From the NCBI RefSeq assembly GCF_000321225.1, contig NW_004451510.1, positions 334,691 to 398,690 on the forward strand: 64,000 nt of DNA, in the 5' to 3' direction. Made by a program: the position numbers and the translations under genes. The notes beneath the pieces were generated by a model that was not told the origin of the DNA, made no database searches, and saw only the letters and a list, made by a program, of their open reading frames with translations. Below, in pieces: positions 44,541 through 55,970 of the stretch (position 1 is its first letter; every line of letters starts with the position of its first letter). Origin of the DNA: Odobenus rosmarus divergens. Taxonomy: Eukaryota; Chordata; Mammalia; Carnivora; Odobenidae.

Positions 44541-46855
44541 TACAATACTGGAAGCGGGCACTGCGTTTGGAGCAAAAACCAAGTATATAGAGAGGCATAA
44601 ATTTAATTTGTCTTGAAAATCGGACATGTAGTTGGCGTGTATATATTTTAATGATTAATGTTTGCAGCTGTTTCCCATGGCATGTGTTGCTGAGGCAGGA
44701 TCTGAAAGCAGCCACTACCACAAGGGAAGGTCTAATTTGGAATTCATAGATTGGACAGTGAAGCTCTCAGTATCTCTCCCCACCACACGGGATCTACTTA
44801 TACTTTATTTACAATCATGTTTCCCATTTCGATAAGGGGTTTCATTAAAGGTGGGGACTACCATTTACCATCATAATTCCCCTATGAACCCAGCATCGAA
44901 TTTGGCACATTGTCTGTGTACATGGTAACCACTTGAAAAACAACAAAATTCAGAATTGGCAAAGATGAAGAAAAGAGCCCTCTAGAATGGCCTTTGATTC
45001 TGTAATTATGACACATCTCTTACTAACAAAAGAAATATTTTTACAATTTGCCCTTAAGTAGGAACTTTGCCTATTCCACTACTTTTTTAAATTGACATAT
45101 ACCAGATTAAAAGCTATATGAAATAGGCATGTAACATGTTCTCGGAAATTATCTAACAGTACCACCTGCTTATATTTATTTAGTTTCCAAAGTTGTGTAA
45201 GACGTTGTTAATATTATCATGGGCTATTTTAAGTAAAAATCTAAATAAGATATATCTGCATTTAAAATAGTTTTATACTCTTTTTATTTCATCAAGTTTA
45301 TTTACAGATCATAAACCTCCAAAGATAGGATAGCACATATATATGTATATATACATATATGTAAACATACATAATGTATATTATTAAATTATAGTAGTGT
45401 ATACATAGTATATTACTAGATATTAAAATGTATACTTTTTTATTTTTCCTTTCAACTCCCAATATAGTAATGAGCTTTGAACTGGTGAATATATTGAATG
45501 ATTTCCCTCGGGGGAAATACTAAGCAAGTATGAGCTCCTTAGAGCGTCTATTTTTATTTTTTAGGATTAAATGCCTAATATTCTCTGCCCACAGGACTAT
45601 AGAATGTCTAGAGTAAAGGTGAAGCTATGCTTCTAATAAAAATCTTTATGTTTGAGTCTAAGCCAACTCATTTAGTAAACAATGTGAAGGGAACATAATT
45701 AACATTCTTGGTTTACTGTCAAGGCCTGAGTCAGGGGAAGGAAGGCAGTGTATATGGCAAGGTCTTTATGAAAGCATTTATGAAAAGTTGGAAGGATTAA
45801 CAAGTAAAACTAAAGGAAGGAAAAAGCAATATTTCATTTGTTAGCAGGGTTTGAAAATAAATTTGCATTCAGCACAGTTCCATGTGGTTTGCTGAATATT
45901 AAACATGTGGAGAACGATACTAACATATAAATCCCACTTTCCCATACAAGTAACCTAACAAATGCAAAATGATAACTGAAATAGCCAAAGCCATAACAAT
46001 GTGTGAAGCAAACAAGCATCCCATTTTAAAAGAACCTAGTGTTATGATGTTTAGAAATGATGAAAGCTAGTCCTAGCACTGCAATCTGAAGAGGCAGGAC
46101 ACCCCTCCCTCCACCCAGGTGCAACTTACTCCTTTCCATGTTAAAGAAAACAAAAATGGAAAAAAATCATTTTAAATAAATAGACCACCTTTCCCCCTCG
46201 TATTTATCAACACTGTTTCATTATATTTGCAAATGTGTTCACTTTTATTCAAAGACAAGATGTATTTCATGTCCGTTTTGGACATGAACAAAGCAAGAAA
46301 CATTTCTTAGCAATTCTATATTTTCTGTTCTCCAGATAAATTTTTTCCTTTTCCTTTATTTGATGAAGAGGAAGTGTTTTCATGTAAACTAGGTGTAAAC
46401 TTGACATTGATTTAAGACTTCATTCAGTCTGGAAAACTACACTGAGAGTTTGGAAGGATTCGTATAACCCAAACCCAAAGAAGAGCATTCTGACTTTCCC
46501 CAAATCTGTTCCACTAGAGGACATGTGTCACTTGTTATTCAGATATAATTTTAAACCACGTCTCTTTGTATTCACTGAATTATCAAAGCTAAGATGATTG
46601 GCTTTTTTGCTGTGTCTTTATAATGAAAATTTTTGCCAAAATAATCATGAAGAATCCATTACTAGGTAATATTTTTCTATTAGTAGTACAGTATTTCAAA
46701 CTAAGTTTTTAAAAATAATTTCTTAGCAAATAATGCAAATATATTTTCCACCTTTTCCCTCACTGCAAGTAAAAAGAGAATTTGATTGGTAGCCCAAATA
46801 TCAGGGGTAGGAAATGAGACTTTTCTCATTGAGGAAAAGAATAGTAACTTGGATA
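44541..46855. other. Unassigned AT-rich stretch
   Basis: No gene. Contains an AT palindrome near 45335-45362 with TATATAC/GTATATA arms. Open frames of 60-69 codons have no domain. Confidence 0.35.
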
Positions 46856-46859
46856 ATTA

Positions 46860-47240
46860 GACTTGAATTTTACCCTGGTTTGGCCCCTTATTAGCTGTGT
46901 GAATTTGACAATCACACTTCACTTCTTTTTGTTTTTTAAAATTTTATTTTTATTTATTTGACAGAGAGAGACACAGTGAGAGAGGGAACACAAGCAGGGG
47001 GAGTGGGAGAGGGAGAAGCAGGCTTCCCGCGGAGCAGGGAGCCCGATGCGGGGCTCCATCCCAGGACCCTGGGACCATGACCTGAGCCGAAGGCAGACGC
47101 TCAACGACTGAGCCACCCAGACGCCCCCACACTTTACTTCTATGAGCCTCAGTTTCCTTCTCTGTACCATGCCAACCTCCTAGGGCATTTGTGAGGAATG
47201 AAGAAAATCATACTTGTGGAAGGCTCAAATTGGCAATGTG
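46860..47240 (+). mobile_element. MIR interrupted by a Can-SINE
   Basis: The left part 'aattagacttgaattttaccctggtttggccccttattagctgtgtgaatttgacaa' and the right part 'ttctatgagcctcagtttccttctctgtaccatgccaacctcctagggcatttgtgaggaatga' form one MIR on the plus strand once the SINE at 46927-47127 is removed. Confidence 0.85.
46927..47127 (-). mobile_element. Can-SINE inside MIR, 14-bp TSD
   Basis: Complete minus-strand element. Flanking repeats CACACTTCACTTCT (46913-46926) and CACACTTTACTTCT (47128-47141) match at 13 of 14. Frames of 60 and 83 codons on the minus strand are readings of the SINE. Confidence 0.96.
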
Positions 47241-48045
47241 TAAGCTGAATCCTGCCCATAGACATGGTTTGTTTGTCTTACAGAAAGCTTAAAAATTGTT
47301 AAATTTGTTGATAACATTTAAAAATTAGTTCAGATTTTTAACACTTAGTTTTTAAATCTAAGCACTGCAAAACTTAGAACTGGCAGGAATGGAGTGTAAA
47401 CTTAGACACATTCCTACCGCTGCCTTTTGTCCTCATCCACACTGCCCAATAGATGTTTCCACATTATAAAATATAGATATATATTTAATTGACTGCCCTG
47501 GTGACATCCTGTTAAAGAAAAATTTTTAGACAAGGTGATCTCAAGCACAACAGGGAAGTAGTGAATATGCCAAAACAGGAGAGGAAAGAAACACATACCC
47601 AGATGATAGAATGTTTATACAAGTCACTGACAGTTAAACACAGATACTGGGTTATTTCACAGAGCTAGAAAACCACCATCTCTTGTACAATTGATGTGGA
47701 TTACTTTTTAGGACATGTGTGATTTGAGCCATTCACAGATAAGAATGAACCATTCATCAGAAAAAAAATAAATAATCTATGTCAGACATAATAAGTAAAT
47801 TGATCTGTGGCTAGTAATTAGTAATAGCAAACAATGAGGATTTGTCCCTGATACAGCCAGTAAGCTTGTAGGCTCCAAATAGTGTTAAGTAAAGTTCAGC
47901 TGACAAAAGCACAGGGTCCTGATTCTTCTCAACCAGCTATGAAATTTTTTTCCACAGCGCGAATTAAATATGCAAGCACAGTTTGATTAATTCTTAGTTC
48001 AGATACAAATGTATGTTTTCAACATCTATCACCCCAGAGATCTAT
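47241..48045. other. Unassigned non-coding stretch
   Basis: No gene or named repeat. Confidence 0.35.
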
Positions 48046-48049
48046 CTAT

Positions 48050-48640
48050 ATTTCTGTTTTTTCATATTTTCATTAAAATATGAAATTATACAGAAAAATA
48101 CACAGATAAGTGTACAACTCATTGAATTTTCACAAATTGAACACACCCATGCTCAAAACCCAGGATAGTTGATCTCTAGAAGTTCTGCTAGCCCTGTCTC
48201 TCTCCAGACCCTACCTGCCCACCTCCTGCAAGGGCAACAGCTCTCATGCCTTGAAATCCTTCTGGCTGCTTTTGCTTGCTTTTGAGCTTCACTTAAATAG
48301 AATCTTAAGATCTTTTTAATGTCAACTTTCCCTCACATATCATCATATTTATAAGATTCAACCATATTTTCAGGTATACCTGTAAGTCTTCTATTCACAT
48401 TGCTGAAGAGTATTTCATAGTGTAAAAATGCCAAATTTATGCATTCTGCTGTTAATGGATGTTTGGGTAGTTTCCAGTAGAAGAGCCATTATCAATAGTG
48501 TTTCTATGAATATTACTGTACATTGTTTTTGGTGCACACATGATAAATATCTGCTCAGGTTCCCCAGTGATTCCTAACATCCACTTTTAAAAGATTTCCC
48601 ATATGCTTAGAGTTATGCAGAACACTTGGATCCAATCACA
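48050..48640 (-). mobile_element. Ancient L1 3' segment, antisense
   Basis: Plus-strand text follows an antisense L1 3' UTR and ORF2 end: 'gataagtgtacaactcattgaattttcacaaattgaacacaccc', 'cacttaaatagaatcttaag', 'gctgttaatggatgtttgggtagtttccagt' and 'tgtttctatgaatattactgtacattgtttttggtgcacac'. Confidence 0.8.
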
Positions 48641-48989
48641 GGGACTGTCTTCATTATCGTTTTTGAGGTAGAGGCTTCTTTGGGTTTCAAGTGTTCTTAA
48701 ATTGTGCTCCTAATTGTATTCCTGCTCTTCTGACCTTCTGCCTTTCTGGAGCATCTTATTTGTCTTCATCTCTGCAGTCTGACTAATCTCTCCCACTCTT
48801 TGCTGGTTCTGATGTACTGATGACATTTCTTGGGTCCAGATCACTCCTGCTTTTCCTTGTCTTTCTTCGTCTCTCCTGCTCTTGTTTGCCATCTTTGGCT
48901 AAAGCACTCCTGTGCATCCAAGGCCCGACACAGTTCTTGAGGCTTTGACGTGTTAAGAAAACTTGCCCATTAAAATAACAAGGGAGATG

Positions 48990-49130
48990 GTAGAGGAGAG
49001 AAACTAAAAGCACAGGCTCTGAAGCCAGACTTTCTGGGTGAAAATTCTGGTTGCCATTTACCAGCTGGGTAATAGTAGGTAAGTTTTCTCTGTGCCTCAG
49101 TTTTCATAGTGATGCAGTTGGAGAACTTCT
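48990..49130 (+). mobile_element. MIR fragment
   Basis: 'aactaaaagcacaggctctgaagccagactttctgggtgaaaattctggttgccatttaccagctgggtaatagtaggtaagtt' is a good MIR head and core on the plus strand. Confidence 0.8.
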
Positions 49131-49397
49131 ATCCAATAATGCTTGTAATAAACTCCTCTTTCTTCTAAACTACTTTTATTCTCTTGGCCCTATCTCGTTC
49201 TTATATGTCAATAATTCTTTCTCTATTTTACTTACCTGTGCTGTGTTCACCTCATTTCTCTTCACATGCATATCTCAATTGGCATTACCTTGCATTACAA
49301 TGATTCCTTCTAAAGTTTGTTGACCAGAGCAGCATCTGTCTTATGGATGTTAACACACCAGGCCACGCAGGTCTCAATTTAAGGTACATTGGCTGCA

Positions 49398-49881
49398 TTC
49401 CTTTCCTGTTGCTACTGTAACAAAGTGCTACAGATGCAATGGCTTAAAACTACATAGATGCATTATCTTACAGTTCTGGAGGTGAGAAGTTCAAGATAGT
49501 CTCACAGGCCTAAAATCAAGGTGTCAGCATTCCTTCTGGAATCTCTTGGAAAGAATCTGTTTCTTTGTCTTTTTCAGCTTCTAGAGGCATCCTGAATTCC
49601 TTGGCTTGTGGCCCCATCCTCCATCTTCAAAGCTAATCACCCCAACCTCTACTTCTGTTATTGCATCTCCTGTCTCTGATCTTAATCTTCTTGACTCCCT
49701 CTTAGAAGGATCCCTGTGATTATTAAATAGGACCCTCTGGATAATCCAGGGTAATTTCCCATCTTAACATCCTTCATCTAGTCACATCAGCAAAGCTCTT
49801 GTTGCCACACAGCCTAACATATATGTTCGAGGCTGTAGGACGCGGACATCATTGGGAGGCCATTATTCAGTCTAGCACAAT
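49398..49881 (-). mobile_element. MaLR/ERVL-type LTR
   Basis: The plus strand reads 'ttcctttcctgttgctactgtaacaaagtgctac', 'cttacagttctggaggtgagaagttcaagatagtctcacaggcctaaaatcaaggtgtcagcattccttctgga', 'cttcttgactccctc' and 'ggacgcggacatcattgggaggccattattcagtctagcaca', antisense of a MaLR-type LTR over its full length. Confidence 0.85.
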
Positions 49882-51170
49882 GGTGAAACTATTTGTTTTA
49901 ATTGCCTAAGGAAGTCGTTGTTACTTTCTTTCCCTCAGGGCCATCTTACATTCACAGAAAATGATTTGCTTTCCAAAGGTAGGAAAAAACAAAAAACATG
50001 GTATTATTCCAGTGACTAGCATGCTTGCTAGATATTAAAAATTAAAGATCATTACGTTCTGGCAGGTAAGTATCAGGAGAATGTGGGTTATGCTCTAGGT
50101 CTGGCTGTGCCTCCACTTGAGTAATACCAGCTAATCCCCAGATAAGAAAGACATCCATCAATGGGCATACAATTGCATATGTAATAAATTCAGCATGTAG
50201 AAATTCATCTACATAAGGATTACATCACAGTAGCACTGATAGCCTTTATTCACTTAGCTCAAACAAATCCTCGGGGCTAAATGAGATGGGCCTGTGTCTT
50301 TTTGCTTTAACCTATTTACTATATATAGCCCTACCTCTTAGGAACATTTTTTAGGAAATGTGACCGCCCTAGGAGACCCAGGATGAGATCATCTCCATAC
50401 ATTTCCCATTTGTGGCATCTACTCTTTTTTATATTGTAGGGCATCTTTTGGCTGAGGCACCAAAAAAGAAAAATATTATTAACTCCTTCCTAACTTTATC
50501 TCTGCTTCATCTAAGACTAAGCTTCTGCTTTATTCCTACCATTCAGTAAGGCTCCAGAAGACTCCTTAGCACCCTGATCTGACCCAGGCACTAGATGTAT
50601 AGCTGGTGGTCTCTAGAGAATTTAGTACCATAGATAAAGTGTCTAACAAAATAATTAAGTGCTTAAAATATGGACTGTGGGCACAGATTAGCCTCTTGCT
50701 CATTTTTTTTTCCTCCTTGGGGCCTATTTGTTGCCCCAAACAGAAAACTTTTCCCTGAATTTGTGGAGACACATTTTTCTTTTTTTCAGGTTCTTACATA
50801 GGGAAGCCAATTGCATAGAGGAGGATGCTACATTGTAGATAATACCCTGGTTCTGAGTATGAGATTTGGACATGCAGTTGGGATATAACAGCAGGAAATG
50901 GTATGGATTGGGAAACACGTGGGCCTCATTCCTGACAGGGACTGCCATTCTGACCCATGACTTAGATACGACACAAGCCCAAGGAGGTCATAGCAACACT
51001 TTGTTTAAGTCAAAAATAACTTTTTAAAACTAACTCATGAAGGGAAGCCACAAAATACCTCTTTCTGCCATTGACCAACTTTTGCTTATCTACATGGGGA
51101 GAGCAAATAGAGACTGCAGCAATTACTAAGATAATTCAGTTGCAGAGCTTTGTAATCAAATGTGCTTTTT
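49882..51170. other. Unassigned non-coding stretch
   Basis: No gene or named repeat. Open frames of 68-74 codons near 50566-50948 on the minus strand show no domain. Confidence 0.35.
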
Positions 51171-51177
51171 TAAATAA

Positions 51178-51528
51178 TCAAACATAGATAACAGAAAATA
51201 GATTCATGGTTGCCAGAGGTGGGTATGGGGTGAGTGAAGGGGGTCAAATGGTCTAAGCTTCCATTTGTAAAACAAATCATGGGATGTAATATATAGGGTG
51301 GTGACTTTGGTTAGTAAAACTGCTGTGTATATTTGAAAGTTGCTAAGACAGTAGATCTTAAAAGTTATCAACACAAGGAAAAAAGTTTATAACTACGTAT
51401 AGTCATAGATGTTAACCAGACTTGCTGTGCTGTTTACTTCACAGTGTATGCAAATATTGAATTATATCATACACCTGAAATTAATATAACATTATAAGTC
51501 AATTATATCTCAATTAAAAATAATTTTT
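51178..51528 (+). mobile_element. L1 3' end (L1MA-like)
   Basis: 'gatagataacagaaaatagattcatggttgccagagg..gtgactttggttagtaaaac', 'tatttgaaagttgctaagacagtagatcttaaaagttatcaacacaagg' and 'atatcatacacctgaaattaatataacattataagtcaattatatctcaattaaa' follow the L1MA-type 3' UTR to its A-rich end. Confidence 0.9.
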
Positions 51529-51564
51529 TTTCCTGACCTTTTCTATTCAAATTAATTGTCTTCA

Positions 51565-51710
51565 AGTTCGAGGTCAGGGCAGTACCATAATAAGAATAAT
51601 ATGGGATACTTGTTAAAAATGCAGATCCTTGGCTCATGACACACCTATCCATCTGGGGGCAGGTCCTAGGAATCCTGAAGCAAATTTAAGTTTGAGACTT
51701 GCTGATTTAG
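51565..51710 (+). mobile_element. MER5-like hAT remnant
   Basis: 'gatacttgttaaaaatgcagatccttggctcat..cctatccatctgggggcaggtcctaggaatcctgaagcaaatttaagtttgagacttgctg' matches a MER5A-type internally deleted hAT transposon, missing clear terminal repeats. Confidence 0.7.
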
Positions 51711-52149
51711 GGGAAGGTGTATGATTGTAAAGGTAGACAACGGAATTTGAATTTTTTATTAAATGATGATTTCCTCATTTGTACTTTCAATGAAATATTT
51801 GTGAAACTCCTACAACAAAGAGAATTGTTAAGTAATGGTATTGTTTCCACTTCAGATACAATCTTAAATAGCCACAATTTGTGTCAGCACCAAAAATTTT
51901 TCTCCCAGTTTGAAATGACCTCACTAACTATGAACACATCAAATCAGTCTGCTTGTGTCTACTGAGCATGCACCCTATAGGAGGTGATACTAATGTGATT
52001 ACCACTGTGGGAATTATAAAAAACATAAGATAATTTTAAAATCCCTTTATTATAATTCATTATTGCTTATATGGTGCTACCAATAATGCTAATAATGACA
52101 TTAATAATGATATCTATTTGCCTATAGGATTATCATTTTCTATTTTTAT

Positions 52150-52330
52150 CTTATTTAGTCCTTACAAACCCAGGAGGTAGATACTATCAACATCAACACT
52201 TAATGAAGAAATTAAATCTAAAGGATTGTAACTAAACGTGTAAATGTCGCATAACTGGTAATTCACGGAGCTGATATTTAAATCCAAGTATGTCTGTCTC
52301 TACATTCCGCAATCTTAACCAGGGCATTAT
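52150..52330 (-). mobile_element. MIR-like SINE
   Basis: 'ttagtccttacaaacccaggaggtagatactatca..aatgaagaaattaaatc..gtgtaaatgtcgcataactggtaattcacggagctgatatttaaatcc' is MIR in reverse order. Confidence 0.7.
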
Positions 52331-54135
52331 ATTTTTCCAGATAAATTTCCACTTTTGGGGTCCACATGAGACATATTAAGGCTCTATTCTTGGTTGAGGC
52401 AGTCTTAAGAACAGGAGTCCTGGGGGTCAAATGAGTACTGTAAGGAGTCTGAAGCCATGAGCTTTGGGACCTAGAAACGAAGATTTGATAGTCATGAAGC
52501 CAAATCTATAGCTATGATTACATTGTAATCAGTCAAGTTCAAAACTTGAGCTAAGGGCAAAATATGGAGCAAAAAATGAGAACAGAAGTCAGGAGGATAA
52601 AAATAAAAATTAGAGAAGGGGGGAGAGGTGAGAATGTGGTGGGAGGTCAGGGCTCAGATCAAAGACTGTGGTCTGTGAGCAACCATGGGAGGGAGAGTGT
52701 AGAGGAATAGCACTGGACTAGACCATGTGGACCCCCAAAACTGAGTTTTAACTGGGCCCTTACTGATTCTCACTCTACTTGCTTGGGTGGGGAGAGGAAA
52801 AGAGTGGTATTTTGAAAACCCTGATTATTATTTTTAGAGTCAAATTGTATCATTCCTTCTCATTTAAAACCTTCCCTCTTTTAGGATGATCCACAAAGCA
52901 TTGATGTCTGCAGTTTGGAGGGCTGTCTCTGTATAACTGGCATTACAAACAAGCCAGTTTGGAGCATCTTATTAAGTATGGCAAAAAGGTAGAGAATCCA
53001 TTTTTCTGGAAAACAATGCCCAGTTCAATCAGGCAGTGTTTGAATAGTGAAGGCAATTAGCAAACTTGCCATTGTTCACATTACTAGCAAACGTGTTTGT
53101 TATTCAGGAGACTATCCAGAGATGAAAATTAAAGCAGCTTTGTGGCTTTTCTGAGGCAAATATGAAGCTGTTAGAAGTGATAGCTAGCTGTTTACCGCAT
53201 GAGGTCAGCTTCAGGAGCTTGGTTAAAGGAACACCTTAGATCACTGGTGAGCATGATCTAAGGTTGATCTTAAAAACAAACAAAAGACAAAAACAAACAA
53301 ACAAACAGACAAAACAAAACACCTGAAATGAAGAAGGTTAAAACGAACTTTTCCTGGGGTGTCTAAATAGGGCAAAACAGATAAAAAGGATGTAATATTT
53401 TAATGGCACATATCCACTTGCAGAAAAATAAAGGTGTACGGAGCAAATACTCCACAGCCTTTCTAAATTACTTGCCACTTTTGTATAAAGATTTATGAAT
53501 TTGTGTCTACCATCTTAAATTCGTATACAAACAGGTAGAAAATCCAATAATCAAAAAACAAAAACAACAATGTTGAACCTAAAAAGGGGACTTTATCTAC
53601 TTTTCTTTCTCCCCACTCCCTACTTCACCCCAACTGTTTTGCATCTAATTCCCTCTTGATTTAGATTTGTTTGACCCCAGAAAGGCTTCTGGACACTTTT
53701 AGCATTGATAGGTTCTTTCCTCATTTGTAATTCATACAAATATGAATTTATGTTTGAGTTATACATCTGACATAATACATATATTATTATATATAAGTAT
53801 CAGTTGGGCTTATCACCCACTAGGCCACATTGGGGCAGGCGGCCCCCTGGGTTCCGTCAGTGAGTTTGGGTCTCTCTGTCCACTCTTACACTTTGTAATA
53901 CTCAGTACAGACCATGGAACAGAGGAGTTGCTCCAGAAATATCTGATGAATACTGGAATGAAACCAGATTATCTCCCTCTTTTATCATCTGAAGAAAATG
54001 AGATAAGAAGTCAGGTGCTTTACCTGAAGACAGTAGGAAAGATGGTTAGGATGGTTAGAACAAATAAAGGAATGTCTGTACACATTTTTTAGAAAACAGT
54101 AAAAGGAAAACAACAAAAAAGCAAAGATGCTGGTG
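52331..54135. other. Mostly unassigned
   Basis: A CAAA simple repeat is at 53274-53322. Near 53870-53985 a weak L2 3'-end resemblance is seen ('actttgtaatactcagtacagaccatgg..aaatatctgatgaatactgg'). The 116-codon plus frame at 53742-54092 spans that area and is not supported as a gene. Confidence 0.35.
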
Positions 54136-54144
54136 CGATTAGCT

Positions 54145-54291
54145 CTCTCTCTCTCTCTCTTTTTTTTTTAAGTATGCTCCACACCCAGCATGGAGCCCAT
54201 CACGTGGCTGGAATTCACCACCCTGAGATCAAGACCTGAGTTGAGATCAAGAGTCAGACACCTAACTGACTGAGCCACCCAGGCGCCCCAT
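54145..54291 (-). mobile_element. Short older Can-SINE
   Basis: Minus-strand element of the short older type: plus-strand 'tttttaagtatgctccacacccagcatggagccc..atcaagagtcagacacctaactgactgagccacccaggcgcccc', with a CT repeat on its tail side. Flanks CGATTAGCT (54136-54144) and CAATTAGCT (54292-54300) differ at one base. Confidence 0.9.
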
Positions 54292-54300
54292 CAATTAGCT

Positions 54301-54683
54301 TTCTTAAACTTTTATTTCCCATGATATGAAACCAGTCAGCAGGCTCCATGGCATCCGCTGCCTCCAACTGATGCTGCCCACACACATTACCCTGGTTCTA
54401 GGAACAGTCTCGAGGGAGGCTCTCTCTTCGCTGAGCCAGCCATTCCTCAACAAGAAGGGACTGAGAGACATCGGACTGCTGATGTCTGGGACATGCATCC
54501 CCCTGCCATCCAGCGATGCTATTTTCCTCTCCTGGAGCCCTGGGACTTAAAAATGTGCTCTACATTTCAGTCAGGCCGGCTTGAAATTATGTTTAAATAT
54601 AACCACACTAATGTCTAAAAATAGCATTCATCTAAGGCTGGACAATATTGGAACAAGTAAAAAGACATAGAAACATGGAAGTC
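54301..54683. other. Short unassigned stretch
   Basis: More GC-rich than its surroundings near 54340-54540, with open frames of 64 and 74 codons on opposite strands. No domain or family is recognised. Confidence 0.35.
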
Positions 54684-54700
54684 AAGAGCAAATAACGTCA

Positions 54701-54892
54701 GGGTGCCGGGGTGGCTCAGTCAGTTAAGCATCTGCCTTCGGCTCAGGCCATGATCCCAGGGGCCTGGAATCGAGCCCCACTTCGGGCTCCTTGCTCATCA
54801 GGGAGTCTGCCTCACCCTCTCCATCTGCCTGCCATTCCCCCTGCTTGTGCTCTCTCTCACTCTCAAATAAACACAATCTTTTTCTTAGAAAA
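54701..54892 (+). mobile_element. Can-SINE
   Basis: Plus-strand head 'gggtgccggggtggctcagtcagttaag', full body and a modified tail 'caaataaacacaatctttttcttag'. The repeats AAGAGCAAA at 54684-54692 and 54893-54901 flank it. Confidence 0.93.
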
Positions 54893-55124
54893 AAGAGCAA
54901 ACATTAAATTATAGAACTGGTAGCCCCACCTAGTTTCCCCTGTTTGGCTGTGTCACTTGATCTAGGAATTTGCATTTGCGTTTACCTGGCTTTGAGCCGA
55001 TGTCAGCTTTCTTCTCTCACTTTAGAATTTACCTCCAATGCATGGAATTGCTAGAAAACTTGGTCTCTCGGTTAGAAAAAAAGTAAACTAATGACTTTGT
55101 GGCAGTTTTTAAAAACTGCCAACA

Positions 55125-55326
55125 GGGGTGCCTGGGTGGCTCAGTCAGTTGAGCATCTGCCTTTGGCTCGGGTCATGATCCCAGGGTCCTGGGATGGAGC
55201 CCAAGTTTGGGCTCCCTACTCAGTGAGGAGCCTGCTTCTGCCTGCCACCCTGCCTACTTGTGCTCTTTCTCTATCTCTCTGTCAACTAAATAAATAAAAT
55301 CTTTAAAAAAATAAAAATACTAAAAA
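55125..55326 (+). mobile_element. Can-SINE
   Basis: Plus-strand copy in the same orientation as, and about 230 bp beyond, the previous one. Head 'ggggtgcctgggtggctcagtcagttgag', body, 'aactaaataaataaaatc' tail with extra A-rich units. Flanks AAAACTGCCAACA (55112-55124) and AAAACTGTCCACA (55328-55340) match at 11 of 13. Confidence 0.93.
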
Positions 55327-55334
55327 TAAAACTG

Positions 55335-55970
55335 TCCACAAATTTTTTGACTCTCCTCTCATTGAGAATCAGGCCCCATGATCCTTCTCCTTCACTCTGG
55401 CAGGCTGTGGTTGCCTCAACCGATGAAGCAGTGTTTCTCAAACTCACCACTGTTGGCACTTTGGACTGTAGATTCTTTGCCGTTGGGGGCTATCCTGTGC
55501 ATTATAGAATATTTAGCGGCACCTGGGGCTTGAGGCACTAGACGCTCCTCGTCCGTCTCCCACCGTCCCCCAGTTATACCAATTAAAAGTAGTTTCAAAA
55601 CTTTCTGTGGGGAACAAAATTGCCCCTGGTTGAGAGCCACTGTGATAGAATACGGAGGATATGAAGTTACAGGACTTCTAAAGTAAGATCATGAAAGGCC
55701 ACTCAGCATTCTGGTTCTCTTGGGACCCTTGTTCTGGGAGAAACCAATTGCTATGGAAATCGAACTACCCCGAAACCGCCGTGCTTGGAGAGGTGATATT
55801 CTGGGTGGACCATCCCAGCTGAACCCAGGTGATAGCCTCCCCTGAGTCGTAGCCAAATTCTCAACCCATAAAGCCTGTGTAATAATAAAGCTGTTGTTTT
55901 ACCCCACTAAGTTAGGGTGGTGCAGTAATACAGCAATAGCGCTTGAAACAGAATTACTCGGAAATGAGAA
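55335..55970 (+). mobile_element. MLT1-like LTR split by a hAT element
   Basis: The left part contains 'cactctggcaggctgtggttgcctcaac', and the right part 'tgatagaatacggaggatatgaagttacagg', 'cattctggttctcttgggacccttg' and the terminal 'gtaataataaagctgttgttttaccccactaag..gggtggtgcagtaatacagcaata'. Removing 55429-55642 rejoins an MLT1-like LTR. Confidence 0.7.
55429..55642. mobile_element. hAT-Charlie-type MITE
   Basis: Ends form terminal inverted repeats: CAGTGTTTCTCAAAC at the left and the reverse complement CAGTGGCTCTCAACC at the right. The interior 'gttggcactttggactgtagattctttgccgttgggggctatcctgtgcattatagaatatttagc' belongs to a widespread ancient hAT family of about 220 bp. The 8-base flanks CGATGAAG (55421-55428) and TGATAGAA (55643-55650) are a plausible but diverged target repeat. 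It encodes no transposase. Confidence 0.85.
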
